This document shows positions 27,215-40,284 of a DNA stretch of 64,000 nucleotides, one piece after another (the stretch's first letter is position 1; each line of letters begins with the position of its first letter). Made by a program: the position numbers and the translations under genes. The stretch is from Ifrita kowaldi (taxonomy: Eukaryota; Chordata; Aves; Passeriformes; Cinclosomatidae): NCBI GenBank assembly GCA_013398055.1, contig VZRS01015035.1:938270-1002269 (forward strand). Direction: 5' to 3'. The notes beneath the pieces were generated by a model. The model was not told the origin of the DNA. It saw only the letters and a list, made by a program, of their open reading frames with translations, and made no database searches.

Positions 27215-30200
27215 GTTTTACTTTTGAGCCATCAAAGACATATCTGTCACCCAGCATTGGTTAAAACACATCATTATTCCTGGACTGAAACACATCCTGC
27301 TTTAGTTTTCAATGGAACTGAATTGAAACAATTTGTTATTAATAAATAAATAACTAGTGTCTTTAAAATGACTTTAGAAGTGGACCCAATTAGTTACACT
27401 CTTGGATATTATGTCATATCAAGAGCAGCACAGAAAAGGGTGGCCGACTGCCTCCTCCAACATCACAGCCATTTGGCTAAAGTTCATAATGAAACCTCAA
27501 AGAATTTCCATGAAACATCTGAGTTTCCTTGAAACACCATTTTCCAGGAAAAAGCATTCTGCTGAAAAATTCCTGACTAGCTCTCCTCTCTCATTTCTTT
27601 CCATTATATGTACTTAGCAACTCAAAGTGTCGCTACAACTGGTAAGTGCTTTACAAACCAGACACCTGGCTTGGCCTCTAATAAGAAAAAGTTCCACTGA
27701 ACTTGGAAAAATAAAATCTCTGCAACCGTATCTTCCATTAAAATACGTGGGGAAAAGAAATCTAATTTTGCCTTCAGAAAGTTGATAAAATTTCTGGATA
27801 ATCTGATACATCACACTTTTGATTATTTACCATGTCCTCAGAATACCCAGTCTAGCGCAAACTTTGATGGTTGTTATGTAAAAAACTGTTAGATGTGGGA
27901 GGTTTTTGTAATTAGTGATTTCACAGAGTCCTCTTGGGCTTGGTGTTGAGTGGGGCCCTTCCACCTTGTGGTTCCCACCTGAGGGTGCAAGATCCCAGCT
28001 CCAGAGGGCCCAGTGAGACCACAGAGGGGCCAACTTCCCTGTTCTACTGACTTTGGCAACTGCCTTTGGGGATAGAACTACCAACAGAAGCAAAATAAGA
28101 ATATTCTGTGGCAGAGAAAGGGAGGTAAACAAGCTAAAATCACATATCAAAATGCCCAGAAGCAGAGAGACACCAGGATGCAGCCAGATAACTGAGTTGG
28201 GTCATCAGGCAGGAATGACTGAGCTCCACCTTCATCAGAGGAAGAGGTGATAGGGAAAGGTGGGAGAAAACGACAGCAGATGGGAGGAGGAGGAGGCGTG
28301 GAAGAGCCGAAACGCAATTAACAGTTTTCCAAGTGGTTTAAATGGTTATGAATTGAGAACTGCTAAAATTCACAGACAACAACAATGAACGTTTTCCACT
28401 TGGAGGTGCCAAGTGCTCCGAGATGCCATGAACTCCATCTGCAGAGAACAAAGCTGAGGCAAACAAGGGGAAAACAAAAGGTGTCCCACAAGATGGCTTT
28501 AGAGACAGCAACAGCGTCAGGAGGGCAGCTCAGGCTTCATCCCTCACCCAGCTACATGTCCCTGGGTCTATTTTTCCCTCAGCTAGTAACTGATTCTGTA
28601 ATTATAAAAATACTCCGGGGAAAGAAATGCAGGAATGGGGGGAATCAGTCAACATGAAAAGCAAGCAAAGCAACATGCATCAGGGTTGTGCAGAGCCTGA
28701 GAGTGCCAGATTAAGGAACTAAGTTTTCAGGAACATTTATTCTTAAATGGCCTTCCAGATAAACTTACTGACTTTATCCATTTGAATTAACAGAAATTTA
28801 TGAACATGGGGGAAAGACATTTTTCAAAGATCTCAAACTCACATTCTGCATAATTTACAGGGAACAGAAGGTTCTCAAAACGTCAGGACAGCCATAAGTA
28901 TTTCACAATATTTTAGCATTTAGTATGTAGCCAGGTCATTTTTAATTACAAAAGGAAGAACTCTTCAGACAGAATGTATTCTAAAGATGTGTGCTAGAAA
29001 TGCTACAAAATCTTGCCATAATTGGTGATAAAAATGTTAGCCAATGTAACAACATTTGGGAAAAAAATGTGGACAACATTCAAATTCCAGCAGAAAAGTA
29101 GACTGACATTTCATAATGAAAATGACTAACCACACATTTAAAAAAGAAGAAGAAAAAGGAAAAGACAAAAGATCAGACCCAGTAAAGCACATGAAAGGGA
29201 GGGAAGAGGCAGCAGCATGTCCAGCACTGACTCCTCCAGCAGTAACAGAGTCAAAGGACTGTTGTGGGTTGCAGCTCTCTTTCTTTTTTCCTCCGTTCCT
29301 CAGTTACTCATTTTCTTGCCCTATTAAAGAATCCTAATGGTGAAAGCTTTAAGGTCAGGCCTTGATGTGCCAGTATTCTACTCTGGGGTGGAAGGAAAAT
29401 TCTTTCATTCTCTGCTTTCATTTCCAGTTTTAATTTGACTTGATAGCTTGTTGCACTTTGACTTGCAGCAAGTGTTTCCTGCGTGAAGAAGTCACATCCA
29501 AAAGTTAAAAGACTGTAAAAATCAAAGTTTCTATATACTGAGCTGCACAGCCTGCCTGACCATGCAGGGACCATCTTGCCCTCGATGTAAAGAGCAGACG
29601 CCCACAGAAAACCCTCTCTGGAAGAGCTCTTCTAGGAATGCTTTATTCTAAAATTAATCAACCAGAGGCATCAGTGAGTACAGAGAGAAGAAAGAAAAAA
29701 GGTACTCATTGAACTACCAAACCTGTTGTATGGAATGGCTAAATTGAAAAATCTGTGCAATCCACTAAAGCTAGGATGCTGCAAAGATATGAAGGAAGAA
29801 AAGCTTTTTGTAAGTGCTTCATAGTTTCGTATTATGGATCAAAAAAGACAAAAAACCCAAAGAGTAACTTTTATGTGTACAAGATTTTCAAATCCCACAA
29901 TGAAAACATTCCCTTCCTCTCACTAAGACCTATTCCACACAGATTAATTTTAACAAAACCAAAAAAAGTTAAAAAATGTCATTACTCTATGCATCAGCCT
30001 CTAAAATAATGAAATCTCCAGTGGTGTCCTGTGACTCAGAGCTTTGCACAGCACAACGAAGGCCAAGAACTGATAGGCAACACTGATGCCTGCAAATGTT
30101 ATTAAGTGCAATAAGCTTTTTTTCATCTCTTCACTGGTTGAAGGTGATACCTGAACTATAGAAATTCCATTCAGCAACTCATGTCAGATTTCACGTGGTA

Positions 30201-31447
30201 TGCTGGTGGCATCTCTTACTTGCTGCCTATGTGCAACATTTTATTTGTGCTAAAGCATGTGTAAGGTTGGCCCTTGCTTTCCTGAGAAAGCCTTTTAATC
30301 CTTTATTCTCCATTGTGCCAGACATCTCTGCCTGCATTTATCCTGAAAACAAAGGTCTTGCACTTACTGAACTGCTGAAAAGTTACTAGAGAAAGGAATC
30401 AATGACATTTTCACGGGAAAATACTTCATTGTTCTGTGTACTAGGGAAGTTTCCAAATGCTAGTATTGTTTAATTTAATCTCATAGTATCATGAAACAAC
30501 AGAACTATTACTGCATATGCCCCAATGAATTTAGCTTCCTTTCTATGCAAAAATTCTGCAGGTCATTTCTGTTTGAATGGCCAGTTCTTCATGTGGAAAG
30601 AAAGCTCAGACAATGTCTTATTGAATAAAACAGGCTTGTTTCATGATTCATTACACCCCTTTTTGTCCTTATGTGTAAGCCAGCTCCTCTCAGGTCTACA
30701 CCAAGAATGTACAATGGAGGCTGTGCAGAGCCATAAAAATAATGCTGGGAATTCTCATGCATACAGAAAAATGCTCAATAAAAATAAGTACATTTTGCAA
30801 AAGGTATTGATAGTCTCCATTTTAGGACTGATTTTTCATTCCACATAAGCTCATTTTTCTTTATACTTAAATGACAGATGTTCATAAAAACGATATTAAG
30901 GATTCCTTTTGGCACTTCTGTTCAGTGTTCTCATTTATTACTCTTCTGGTAATAGAGTATGCAATGTTATTCTATTGAAAACAGGATCATCAAAATTGCC
31001 AGGTGTCTGATGTGTGATCATTCCCTCTATATGCAAAGCAAAGTGTTTCCAAATGCATTAGGCTGGTGAATTCCATGCTTACGGCTCAATTCTTCAGAGT
31101 GTTGTGTACTTTGATTATACAAACTCCTAACTCCATGAGTTTAATGTCAATAATGTTCAGCCTCCTGTAAGATTGAGCCCTTGAAGAAAAAGAAACTCTA
31201 ATTGTGATTCTTATAGTGGAGAGGTTAGTGTTCTTGAGCAGATCTATAAACTCAGGTTCCAAACTGTAAAATACATCCCCATTTTCAAGCTCTAAGGAAC
31301 AGCCTTTTCTTAACAGAAATTCTGCAGATCAATTTTGCAGTAAAGTCAGTGGGAATAATAGCTGTCTAAATATGAAGCCAGGCACTTAAATTAATAAGCC
31401 TGGAACTGGTTCTGTTTGTGTAATATTTTGCCTAAATTATTTATTCA
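27215..31447. other. Non-coding DNA, no gene seen
   Basis: No coding exon, RNA gene or transposon was recognised. A short GGA microsatellite lies at 28281-28295. Open frames reach 107 codons on each strand (27827-28150 minus and 30525-30848 plus) without similarity to any family I know. Confidence 0.6.
28281..28295 (+). repeat. Short (GGA)n microsatellite
   Basis: About four tandem GGA/GAG triplets in an A/G-rich setting. It is too short to infer more than a simple repeat. Confidence 0.75.
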
Positions 31448-31528
31448 GCTCCTCTTCCTCCCACTCTACCCTTCCTCCCTCCAGAAAAAAAAAAAGTTAA
31501 AAAAATAATAAATAATAATAATAAAAAA
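31448..31528 (+). repeat. Pyrimidine tract followed by A-rich/(AAT)n tract
   Basis: About 37 bases almost wholly of C and T (31448-31484) switch abruptly to an A11 run and then AAT/AATA units to 31528. The second half may be an (AAT)n microsatellite grown from a poly-A tail, but no retroposon was recognised upstream. Another pyrimidine-rich stretch lies at about 31895-31995. Confidence 0.85.
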
Positions 31529-31529
31529 G

Positions 31530-34500
31530 CTCAGATCCATTCATTTCCCAATCTGCATGGATCTTTCAGGTACTGGTGTCAAAGACAGCAGCAGCAAGCA
31601 GGATAAAAAAGTTGAGAAACATGTTCAAGGAGGCATCCGGTAGCTGAAATCCACTCTATATATGCACCACATTTGCACTGTACATACCCATGAAACACCT
31701 ACTTTGTGGAGCCAGCAAGGAAATTTTCAGGGTTGGTAGAAGAACAGGACAATCTGATAGAATCTTTGCAGATACTCAGTGGCAGTGAAAGAAAGGGGGC
31801 TCTCCAGAGGCTCCTTCCAGCCTTCAAAATATCATTTACTATACTAGGGAAACTCTTTCTGCCTCTCTGCATTTTCTGCCTTCTGCTGCAGTCAATCTAA
31901 CTAGTTCCTCTCCTCTTTCTCTTGTCCCTTTGTCACCTACACAGTCCACCTTCTTACTCACCTTCCTATTTCCCTTTCCCTCATTTGTACCTTCAAAGGT
32001 ACCCTCATTTTTGTCATCTTGTGAAAGCACCCCCAGTTCCCCTCAGCTCCTGACCTCCAGGGTCCTTAAACCACCATTTAAATTCCCCCTTCTCATCACA
32101 GCTTCAGGTCATCTCTGTTCCCACCTTTCTGTTCTCTGTGCATCTCATATTCCCCGTTTCTACGGTTTCCAACTCGACAAAAAACACCAACAATAAAATA
32201 TTGTATAAACTAATGCATCCTTTAAGTGTTTATGTGTACAAGGGAATGTTATTTTACTTGAACTGAGCCTGTATCTTTCCAAATAATCCAAGTGCTATTG
32301 TATATTTATAGGATTTTTAGCTCAGCTACATTCTCCCTTCTTATAGAAAAAATTCCTAATGACTTCAGTGTCACTATGAGGATCATGTTTATTGGCATAT
32401 TTCTGGTTTGGGATAAACTGTAATTTTATTGCCTTAGCCAGAGGGTAGTTAAATGGTGAGGGATTTACTAATCCCTACTTTAAGAGGGATAAATCTGTTT
32501 ACCTCCCAAATAATAGAGAGATCTTGACTCTGGATACTTCCTTCTGCTTCTTGTCTAGTGGTTTTTACCCCTTCAGTAAGAACTGAGCAAGAATTAGTTA
32601 AAGGATTTGTGAGATGTAGCTTAGCGATGAGGAGCAGTGAGAAGTCTAAGAGCTCAGAGAGAAATCTCCTAATGTGCATCAGAAAAAACTCCATTTATGG
32701 CAAAAAATTAGAAAATTGTAACGTTCCTACATTTATTGCTGCCATCTTCATGAAGGTTTACATCCTTTGCTTTAAGCCTCTCACTCTAGAAATCAATTAT
32801 GTGACCACATTCTGAGTGAGAAAGCATGAAATGAGGCAGAGGAGAGAAAACGGCCAAAAAATAGATTTAAAAAATTATATTTCACTTTTAGAAGATGATT
32901 ACTGTTGTAATATAAGTCAAAATTTAGAAAACTACTTTAACAGACTAGCATGGCTTCTCCATTCTCCCCAGTGATCACACACAAAACTAAATTTCTCACT
33001 GGTATCTATCGGACTTGTTTGAAAGGTGAAGTAAGAGGGATTCATACAAGAAATAGGTCCTACTGAAGCAAACCTCTCTATAGTTCAGTATTTCAAATCC
33101 ATGTGCCAAAATATGTGGGTGAAATTGTTTTCTCTCACAGACAGAATTTTTAAGACAATGTAAGCAAAACCTCTTTTCTCCTCTGGATTAATATTTTGAT
33201 TAAAAGTCAGTTCAATTTCCCACTCAATTTGGCCTGAGAAAGATCTGCTGTGGATTCTGTCATATATAAAGCATAAAAATTATAAAAGCTACTCCAAAAT
33301 GCATTTTTCCATCAGAAGTATCAAAAAAGGGAATTATGATTTCTCTGTCTATACTTTACATAGAAACACCATTCTTACAGGAATCTGTGAGTACTCTCCC
33401 AAATCAATACCTGATATAATATTAAAACTAAAGAAACCAATCTAGTTAAATGCTGAAAACTTTCACACTGCAGTTGCTTAAAAGCAGAAATGAAAAACCA
33501 TTACTACACTACTTTGAAAACTTCAGGTGAAGAGAAACCAGAAGGGAAAAGGGTGTTATGTACCAGAATGCCCTGTATTAATCCTACAAATTTACTTATG
33601 AGTCACATGACCAAGATTCCGCAATTATCCTATAGCACATCCAAGGTTATATTATTACTTTTTCAGTGTGAACCTTGAAAAGTCAGAGTCCCTGTAAATG
33701 TGCAGAATATTTGGATGGTTATAGAAGACCTGAGCAGGACATGCAAAGCAAAATCAGTCATCCAAAGGTGCATGACTCATCTTTGCACTGATCAAAATGC
33801 CTCCAAGACCTACAGATAGGAAATATTTCTTTTCTTGATATTATTAGTACATCTTAGGGCAAAATTGACATCCAGATTTGTGTATACCTGAGGATTTAAC
33901 CTCAGGCCAAATCTCTGTTTTATACGTAGTCTGTATTTTGCCACCACTGAAGTCATGGAAGATATGTTTCCTCATTCAAAAGGGATAAAATTGTACAATT
34001 AAAAATGACTCCAACATTTCTTGCACTTTAATCTCCACATCATCCATCATCTGTCTCGTTCATTTATTATCAAAGTATGTTCTTCCTTCATTGTTTATAC
34101 ATAATCTTGTTGTTCCCACTTTTAGCCCAGCATAGTCATACAGCTTTTCTTCGCTCCATGGCAGATAACACTGTGTAATCAAGCCCTGGTTTTGACAAGC
34201 AATGAGAGTTTTCTTATAAGGTTACAAGCTTGTCAAGGGTAGCTGTTGCAGTGTTGCCCTTGCCTCTGGTTTATGAGCATCAATTATCATCAGTATGAGT
34301 GAGGGAAGAGTTCCCTTGCTTTGAGAGGTCTATCCCCCTTTAATGACTTAAAACTAAACTCCCTTCAAGCTTGAAGGGCAAACTGATCACATAACAGTCA
34401 TGGACAAATATTACGAATTGTTCCCCACTTTACAGCCTGTCTCCCTGATGAGGCTATTACAGTGTAACACTGAAAAATCAGAGGTTAAAATAAAACCTTT

Positions 34501-35079
34501 CTGTCTTTGGACCAAAACCAGCCTAGGATAATTTTTTTTTTTTTTTTGGCTATTCCATATGAAAGAGCTTCCTTTCTTTCCAGTTTTATCCTCCTCGAGT
34601 TCTTTACTAGGCACAAGGCAGGTTTCAGTGTCAATCTCCCAGTTTCACAAGCTGACAGATGCCAAACCCTGTGCCAACTGCTACCCAGGGAGTCACAGTT
34701 TACTCCTTCTCAGTAGCAACGTGTGAACTGAAGGGCTGTGGCACCGTGTCAGCAATGGGGCAGGAGCCCTGCAAGCTTCCCAAAGCACACACAGTGGGAA
34801 AAATACAAGATGACATCCAGGGTGAGGAACAAGAAAGGTGTGTAAATCTCTTGGGTATATCCTGCGTAAGATGGAGGTTGAACTGGAGGGCTCTAAATCC
34901 TTTTGTGGCTGGATTTCCACAACAAAACTGATTATTTTGTGCTGATTAGACACACTTATGTCAGCCATTTCTCAGGTTTAACAGCTGTTTCTAGATTTTG
35001 CTCCAACACATAAGCTGCACCTCCCAGCAAGTATCATCATTCAGATGCTTTTGGGAGTGGTTGGGTCCTTCCTCCCTGT
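31530..35079. other. Non-coding DNA, no gene seen
   Basis: Single-copy AT-rich sequence. Pyrimidine-rich sequence lies at 31895-31995 and a T16 tract at 34532-34547. The segment 34640-34830 is somewhat GC-richer. No recognisable exon, repeat family or RNA gene was seen. Confidence 0.6.
34532..34547 (+). repeat. Poly-T tract (16 T)
   Basis: An uninterrupted run of 16 T followed by GGC. No antisense retroposon was recognised next to it. Confidence 0.9.
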
Positions 35080-35868
35080 TTCTGAGCGAGAAAGGAGGAT
35101 GTAGCAATTAATTACCCTGCAAACACACCATCACCCCTGCTCATCTATCACCCGTGCTGTACTGTGGTTAGTGCAAGGCAGCAGGCACACGGGCCTGCCA
35201 TCCCTCTCTGTAACACATCTCCAGAGCAAGAGCCCTGGGGGAGAAGATGCACGTAGAGCAGAGTTTTTGTCTGGTGTTCAGTCATAAAGTCTGGCTGTTT
35301 TACTTGTGAGCTGTGCTTGCCCACTCCAGCCCTCACAGTGAACAAAACCGTAAGGGTGAGGGCGGAGCTCGGCACGAAGTTCATAGCCCACAGCATCAGC
35401 GCATAAATAACAGGCCATAATGGTTGAAGGCAAACTGTGTCCATTTGGGAATTTCAGAGCAAATTGCATCCTGGGACAGGCACTCGTTGCACTCAGGACT
35501 TGAGGACAAAAATCTCAGGACCTTGGGCCCAGGAGAAGGTCACCCAGCCTGCAGCTTGAACTCTGAAGCGTTTTCATTCGCCTGCACATTAAAAGCAGCC
35601 CTCGCTGTAGCAGGGGTACGTGCTGGTATGTTGACCTTCATTCTTTTATTTTCCAAGCTCTACAACACATTAGCAGAGGAAAGCTAATGCAATTGCCATC
35701 AAAGAATTTACGTGCTGTCTGATGGGCTGGCGAGCTGCCAAGCTTCTAATCCACCATGTGACGGACAAGACCTCAGTCCCCAAGAGAAAATGATTTTTAA
35801 CACAGTTTTCTATTTCTCTGAAGTTATCAGCAGTTGCATTCAGATCATAGAGATCAAATGCCTTCAAG
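35080..35868. other. GC/CpG-richer block of unknown function
   Basis: This block stands out by base composition: CpG dinucleotides are frequent around 35340-35405 (for example GGGCGGAGCTCGGCACG), while the flanks have almost none. Open frames exist on both strands, including minus-strand frames of 98 and 63 codons, but none matches a known domain. The block ends at 35868 with TTCAAG followed by GTAAGT, a strong donor sequence on the plus strand. It may be a conserved regulatory element or a non-coding RNA exon; neither can be shown from sequence alone. Confidence 0.3.
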
Positions 35869-36018
35869 GTAAGTGATTATTTAAGGAATTATTTTCAATA
35901 AGAGCCTTTGGTCCTAGTGTTCATTCTGATAGTAGTTGGAAGGGAAAAAAAATACACTTTGGTTCTCTGATGTTGAGCTTTTTTGTACCAACTAGTGCCA
36001 GATGAGGCTTATGCTACC

Positions 36019-36033
36019 AAAAAAAAAAAAAAA
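36019..36033 (+). repeat. Poly-A tract (15 A)
   Basis: An uninterrupted run of 15 A with no recognised retroposon upstream. Confidence 0.9.
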
Positions 36034-36539
36034 TCAAATCAGAATACTTTGAGTTCTTTGTATTAAAAAGAGCAAAGTTCACAGCTAAATATGGTATTCA
36101 TGCCAGGGGTCACCTAAGCAGATGAATCCAAATCAATATTTTAAAATCTTACATCCTTATACTGCAGTTTAAAATGCCAGTGTGTATTAGAGCTGCATCC
36201 ATGGTGTTTGCCTACCAAGGGCTCAGATAGGGCTGAAGAAGAAGGATGCCCAGACTCAGCAGAGCACTGCAGCATGTACTAACTTTCCTCAGAAAAAGTG
36301 TCCTCAGGTAATAAAATTAAATCACTTCAATGGCTTGTAATAGGACTTTAACTCAGCTAAGGCTTTGAGGTAAATCTGCCTAGATCTTTGCCTTACAGTG
36401 GGTTCACAGAGAAGACAGGCAGTCTCTTAAAATTAAAAAGGCAAAATATCATTAAAATAAGAACCAGAATAATTGACTCCTTAGGACAGAGAAAATTCAA
36501 AGGGATTAGACAGAGAACACATGGAAAGTGGCTTTAGGA

Positions 36540-37190
36540 AAGAATTTCCCCCTCCTTCTCTGCCCTTCCAGGCTGTTCCTCTCTCCAAACTAGGTGTAGC
36601 TTTTTGGACTGTGGCAAACACTGCTTGCCCCTGAGCTCCTGAAAACATTTCCCTTATGATTTCCAGTGCTCTTGAGGTGTTTATCCCCAGTCTGGCTCAG
36701 CATCTCTGTTTTTCCTGTGCTGTAGGTGCTCTTCTTGCTCGTGGTCTTCACCCACAGCCCCCTCAGGCACTGCTGGGACATCCCTGCCTTGTCTTGCCTC
36801 ACCCTGTCTGCAGATGAGTGGATTGCATAAACTGGAGAGACAAGATGGAGAAGCTGCCATGGGGCTTTAATGCAGGAATCCCCATGTGCTTTGGCGGCCC
36901 AGGTTTCCCAGGGAAGTACACGCTGAGCATCCATAAATCTCGCCCGAGGGCCTGTGAGGAGCGAGGCTCCCGGTGAAATCTATGCCCCTCAGAAGTGCCA
37001 TCGATTTCAGGAGGATGACTTAGGCATGGGAAGCAAAGCCCATACATTCTGCGGGCTGGAGCTTTAGCTTTCATAGGAAGCGATAAAGGAGATTTACAGC
37101 ATTGCTTTTTCACCTGGGTTTTTACCCCATTTGTCCAGCTGGGTAGAAAAATGACCAAAGCTGGACAGTAACTCCGGTGAGTGAGTGAGC
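36540..37190. other. GC/CpG-richer block of unknown function
   Basis: A second compositional island with CpGs clustered at 36890-37060. A minus-strand open frame of 133 codons (36799-37200) and another of 114 codons (36590-36934) cross it, but neither shows recognisable domains or clear splice context. A GTGAGTGAGTGAG tract at about 37177-37189 would serve as a plus-strand splice donor. I cannot tell a conserved element from a diverged repeat. Confidence 0.3.
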
Positions 37191-37199
37191 AGGCTTTCA

Positions 37200-39930
37200 C
37201 TGTGCAGGAATGTGAGCAAGGGAGAAATTATTTGAAGTTCCATATTTATAGAAGTTATATGCTCCTTTCTTTCCCTTTAAAGTCCCAACAGAGAGGGCTG
37301 GGTTCCCAATCAAGACAATGCTCCCCAAAGGCCAAGCACTGAAGAAATGCCTAATAAATGATGAACCCTGCCAAAAATACCTTGAAACTTATACATGAGA
37401 TGCAAATTAATGCAGATATGCACCCTCTGCTCCCACTTATATAAAAACAATCATTCAAAATCCTATATTTCCATGGAGTCAGTTTTGCTCATTTTTGCTA
37501 CACAGTAGAGAATAAATAATTAGGCAAAAATCTGGTTAAAATTCTCTACGCAGTGTTCATTTATCTACACTGCAGTTATCTTGTCTTCTAATTTACTAGT
37601 TAAGCTCTTTAATATATACTTTACAAAGTCTAAAATCCACTGCAAGAGAATCAATTTTGGTATGAGAGATTCAGCCAACGTGTTTGTTAGGATTGGGGAT
37701 TTTTGGAGTGATTAAATACTTAGCGTAATCTGCCATCAAATTTTTTTTGGAGTTTAACACAATTTCTAATTTCAAAGTGCTATGCACTTTGAAGTATACA
37801 AAAGATATTGTACAAATCAATATATGATCATCTTGATTTTATTCAGGCTTTAAATATTCAGGGCAAGGGGGACGGATAGACAAAAAAGGTGGACTGATAT
37901 CTACTTTTTCATGCCAAAAAATAGCACAGGTTCAAAAATGATTGGAAATAAATAAAAGCTAGCCTCAGGTGCACATTTTGTATTCCCTGAGATGGTTTTG
38001 AAACATAATAAATTATTGGAAACAGAGGCTTTGCATCCAGCAAATTAAGTCAAAAAGCCCTCCAAGGCCAATACCACTTATGCTCTGCCTATTACTGCCA
38101 AAGATAAAGCATTTATTAAGGCTACACTCTAAAGATAACACGAGCATGTGCAATATCAAAAGAAACTTGGCCTTTGGGAAAGCAATGAAATAAACTATTT
38201 CCATTTCTTTAGCATATCTGGCAAAATGCTTTCAGATATTGCTTACACAACCTATACAAATCTATACTCTATGTTTAAAAGGTACAGACAGCACAAACAC
38301 ACTCAAAAGACTGGGGAGAATGGACTGTCTGAACCCAAATCCAAGGTCAGTCAATCTCAACTGAATGCAGCTGGAAAAATTCCAGCCCCTATGATTGCAG
38401 TGCTAATAAATTGCAATGCAGAACGTCCTGTGTAAAGGGAATGTTAAACTTCTTTATTCCTTAAAGACAAACTGGATCCATTTTACACAGAGTATGTCCA
38501 CTGAAGATTTAGCTCCATTGTGCTGCAACGTCTAATATTCCATAAAGTCCATTCAGAAAATAGCAATTTGTTTTCTAATATGCCTAATGGAATGTGATTC
38601 ATGATCCTAAACATAAATTGGTCAGCATGCTCAGGATGTCTCTCTCTGCAGACAGTGGGAACCTGTATTGTAAAGATTGTTTTGGTTGAACTGAACCAAA
38701 AATTTAGCTAAGTCCTTCCCGAGAAGCGCATAAAACCATGTATTCAGATGGCAGTGAACTCAACATTAAATGAATTTAAAATTTAAGGAGAAAATAACAC
38801 TTTTTATGTGTCTAATAATTTATAAAGAAAAGGACATGGGTTTAAATTTTCCTTTTTGTGACAAACTGTAATTGTTCCTTTGACACAGACTAGTTTAAAT
38901 TTATAGTTGCAATGAATGTAGCATCAGAAAAATAGGCCTGAACAGCTCAGTCAAGTATTTATAGAGCTACTGGAATTACCTATATTCTGCTTTAAAATGT
39001 TGGAGTATATACACATTAAATTGTATCTTTATAACCTTTTCAGTCTAGTGAGTAAGGTTTTAAGTTGTCACTCACAGCCTGATCTTCTTTATTACTTCAA
39101 CTCTTCCAAGTACTGGCAGTGGAATTTCTTGGCATTATTTACAACCACAACTGACTTGCACTCATCAGTACTCCTGAGGTCTAAATCTAAAAGTGGGACT
39201 TTAAAAATGTCAATAGATACTAATGATCTAGGAGTTTGGGGAAAAAAGAAATACAAGCACATAACAAAACACATTCCTGGGCATCAGGAAGAACAGATAT
39301 AGAAACTAAAAGCTGTGGACGTTGTCTAAAATGCAGTGAAGCAAGAGACTTTTGTTCTTGCCTGCTTAAATAGCCTCTGCTTTGGACTGTCTCATTCCTT
39401 CCAATGGTGCTGCTCAGCCTTAGTGATGGTTTAGCGAGAATTGAAGTAAAAAACAATTCTAAAGAAACCAGCATTTGAAATGAAAAACCTTTTAGTTTAT
39501 ATTTGTTCTCTGTTGTAAAATTGCAGAAGGATCACGTAGAGTTGCACTGTGTTTACAATATAATTTAAACAAAAATTTCACAGAACTTAAAAACCATGTG
39601 CCTTCTTAAATTTGTTCACATTTATCGCTTTTATGAAGTTAGTTGCAAGTGAAGACAAAATCAAAACCTCCTTACTAAAGATTGCCAAGGAATTTCTGGT
39701 TAATAAAAGCCAAAATAGTTTTAAAATTCTTTTAAAAGCAAAAGTTTGAAGTTCTGCAACATTATCTCAATTCTTCCTAGTTTTAAAGGTGTATCCTGAA
39801 TAAATAGTAAGTATTAGCTACTTTATCAGTGCAGTGTTCTAGCTGCTTTCCTGAATTCCCCTTAAACACTAACACAGCTCCTCCTCCTCAGCAGTATTTA
39901 ATTCTGAACAGCAAAGACTGAAAATTGGAA
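37200..39930. other. Non-coding AT-rich DNA, no gene seen
   Basis: Apart from the inverted repeat at 37771-37793 I see no structure. Open frames are about 100 codons or fewer and unrecognised. The stretch runs up to the CpG-rich LTR-like unit that starts at 39931. Confidence 0.6.
37771..37793. repeat. Perfect inverted repeat, 10-base arms
   Basis: The arms TTCAAAGTGC (37771-37780) and GCACTTTGAA (37784-37793) are perfect reverse complements separated by TAT. The text lies in AT-rich sequence without a recognised transposon. It could bind a dimeric regulator or form a small cruciform, or be chance. Confidence 0.9.
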
Positions 39931-40199
39931 TGTTAAGAAATATCCTGACGCACCAGTACGTCAAAAGAATGATTTACAAGGCCACGTTTGCACTAGCCCA
40001 CAATCATGTATGTATTGCAAAGGATCAGATTTCAGCCAGACTGCCAAAAGAATCCGTATTCCATTTGGAATGGATGTGTTCTGCCAGCTCCGACAAGAAC
40101 GCATTTTGCCAACATCGATACGAATGCACCAGGGAGCTCCTCTCTCCTCCAGAGTTCTAAAGCGCCAAACTGAGATAAGCAGAAAGACCAAGGCTGCCG

Positions 40200-40207
40200 T
40201 ATAAATA
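40200..40207 (+). promoter_or_regulatory. TATA box in the LTR-like unit
   Basis: TATAAATA followed by AGGGGC, with a GC-richer stretch starting about 25 bases downstream, where initiation would be expected (about 40228-40235). This is a good match to the vertebrate TATA consensus, and its spacing to the ATTAAA hexamer suits the R region of an LTR. Confidence 0.65.
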
Positions 40208-40278
40208 AGGGGCAGCTGCTGCCAGGCTCTCAGTGCTGCTGTCTGTGAGGGTCTCTGGCTTCTGTACCAACTCTACCC

Positions 40279-40284
40279 ATTAAA
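40279..40284 (+). terminator. ATTAAA polyadenylation signal in the LTR-like unit
   Basis: ATTAAA is the commonest variant of the AATAAA signal. It sits about 80 bases after the TATA box and is followed within 30 to 50 bases by T/G-rich sequence, as needed for cleavage and polyadenylation in an LTR. Confidence 0.5.

Noticed and set aside
31760..31850. CTCCAGAGGCTCCTTCCAGCC, slightly like a CR1 3' segment
   Set aside because: Lacks the following CCCAAACC and octamer blocks of CR1.
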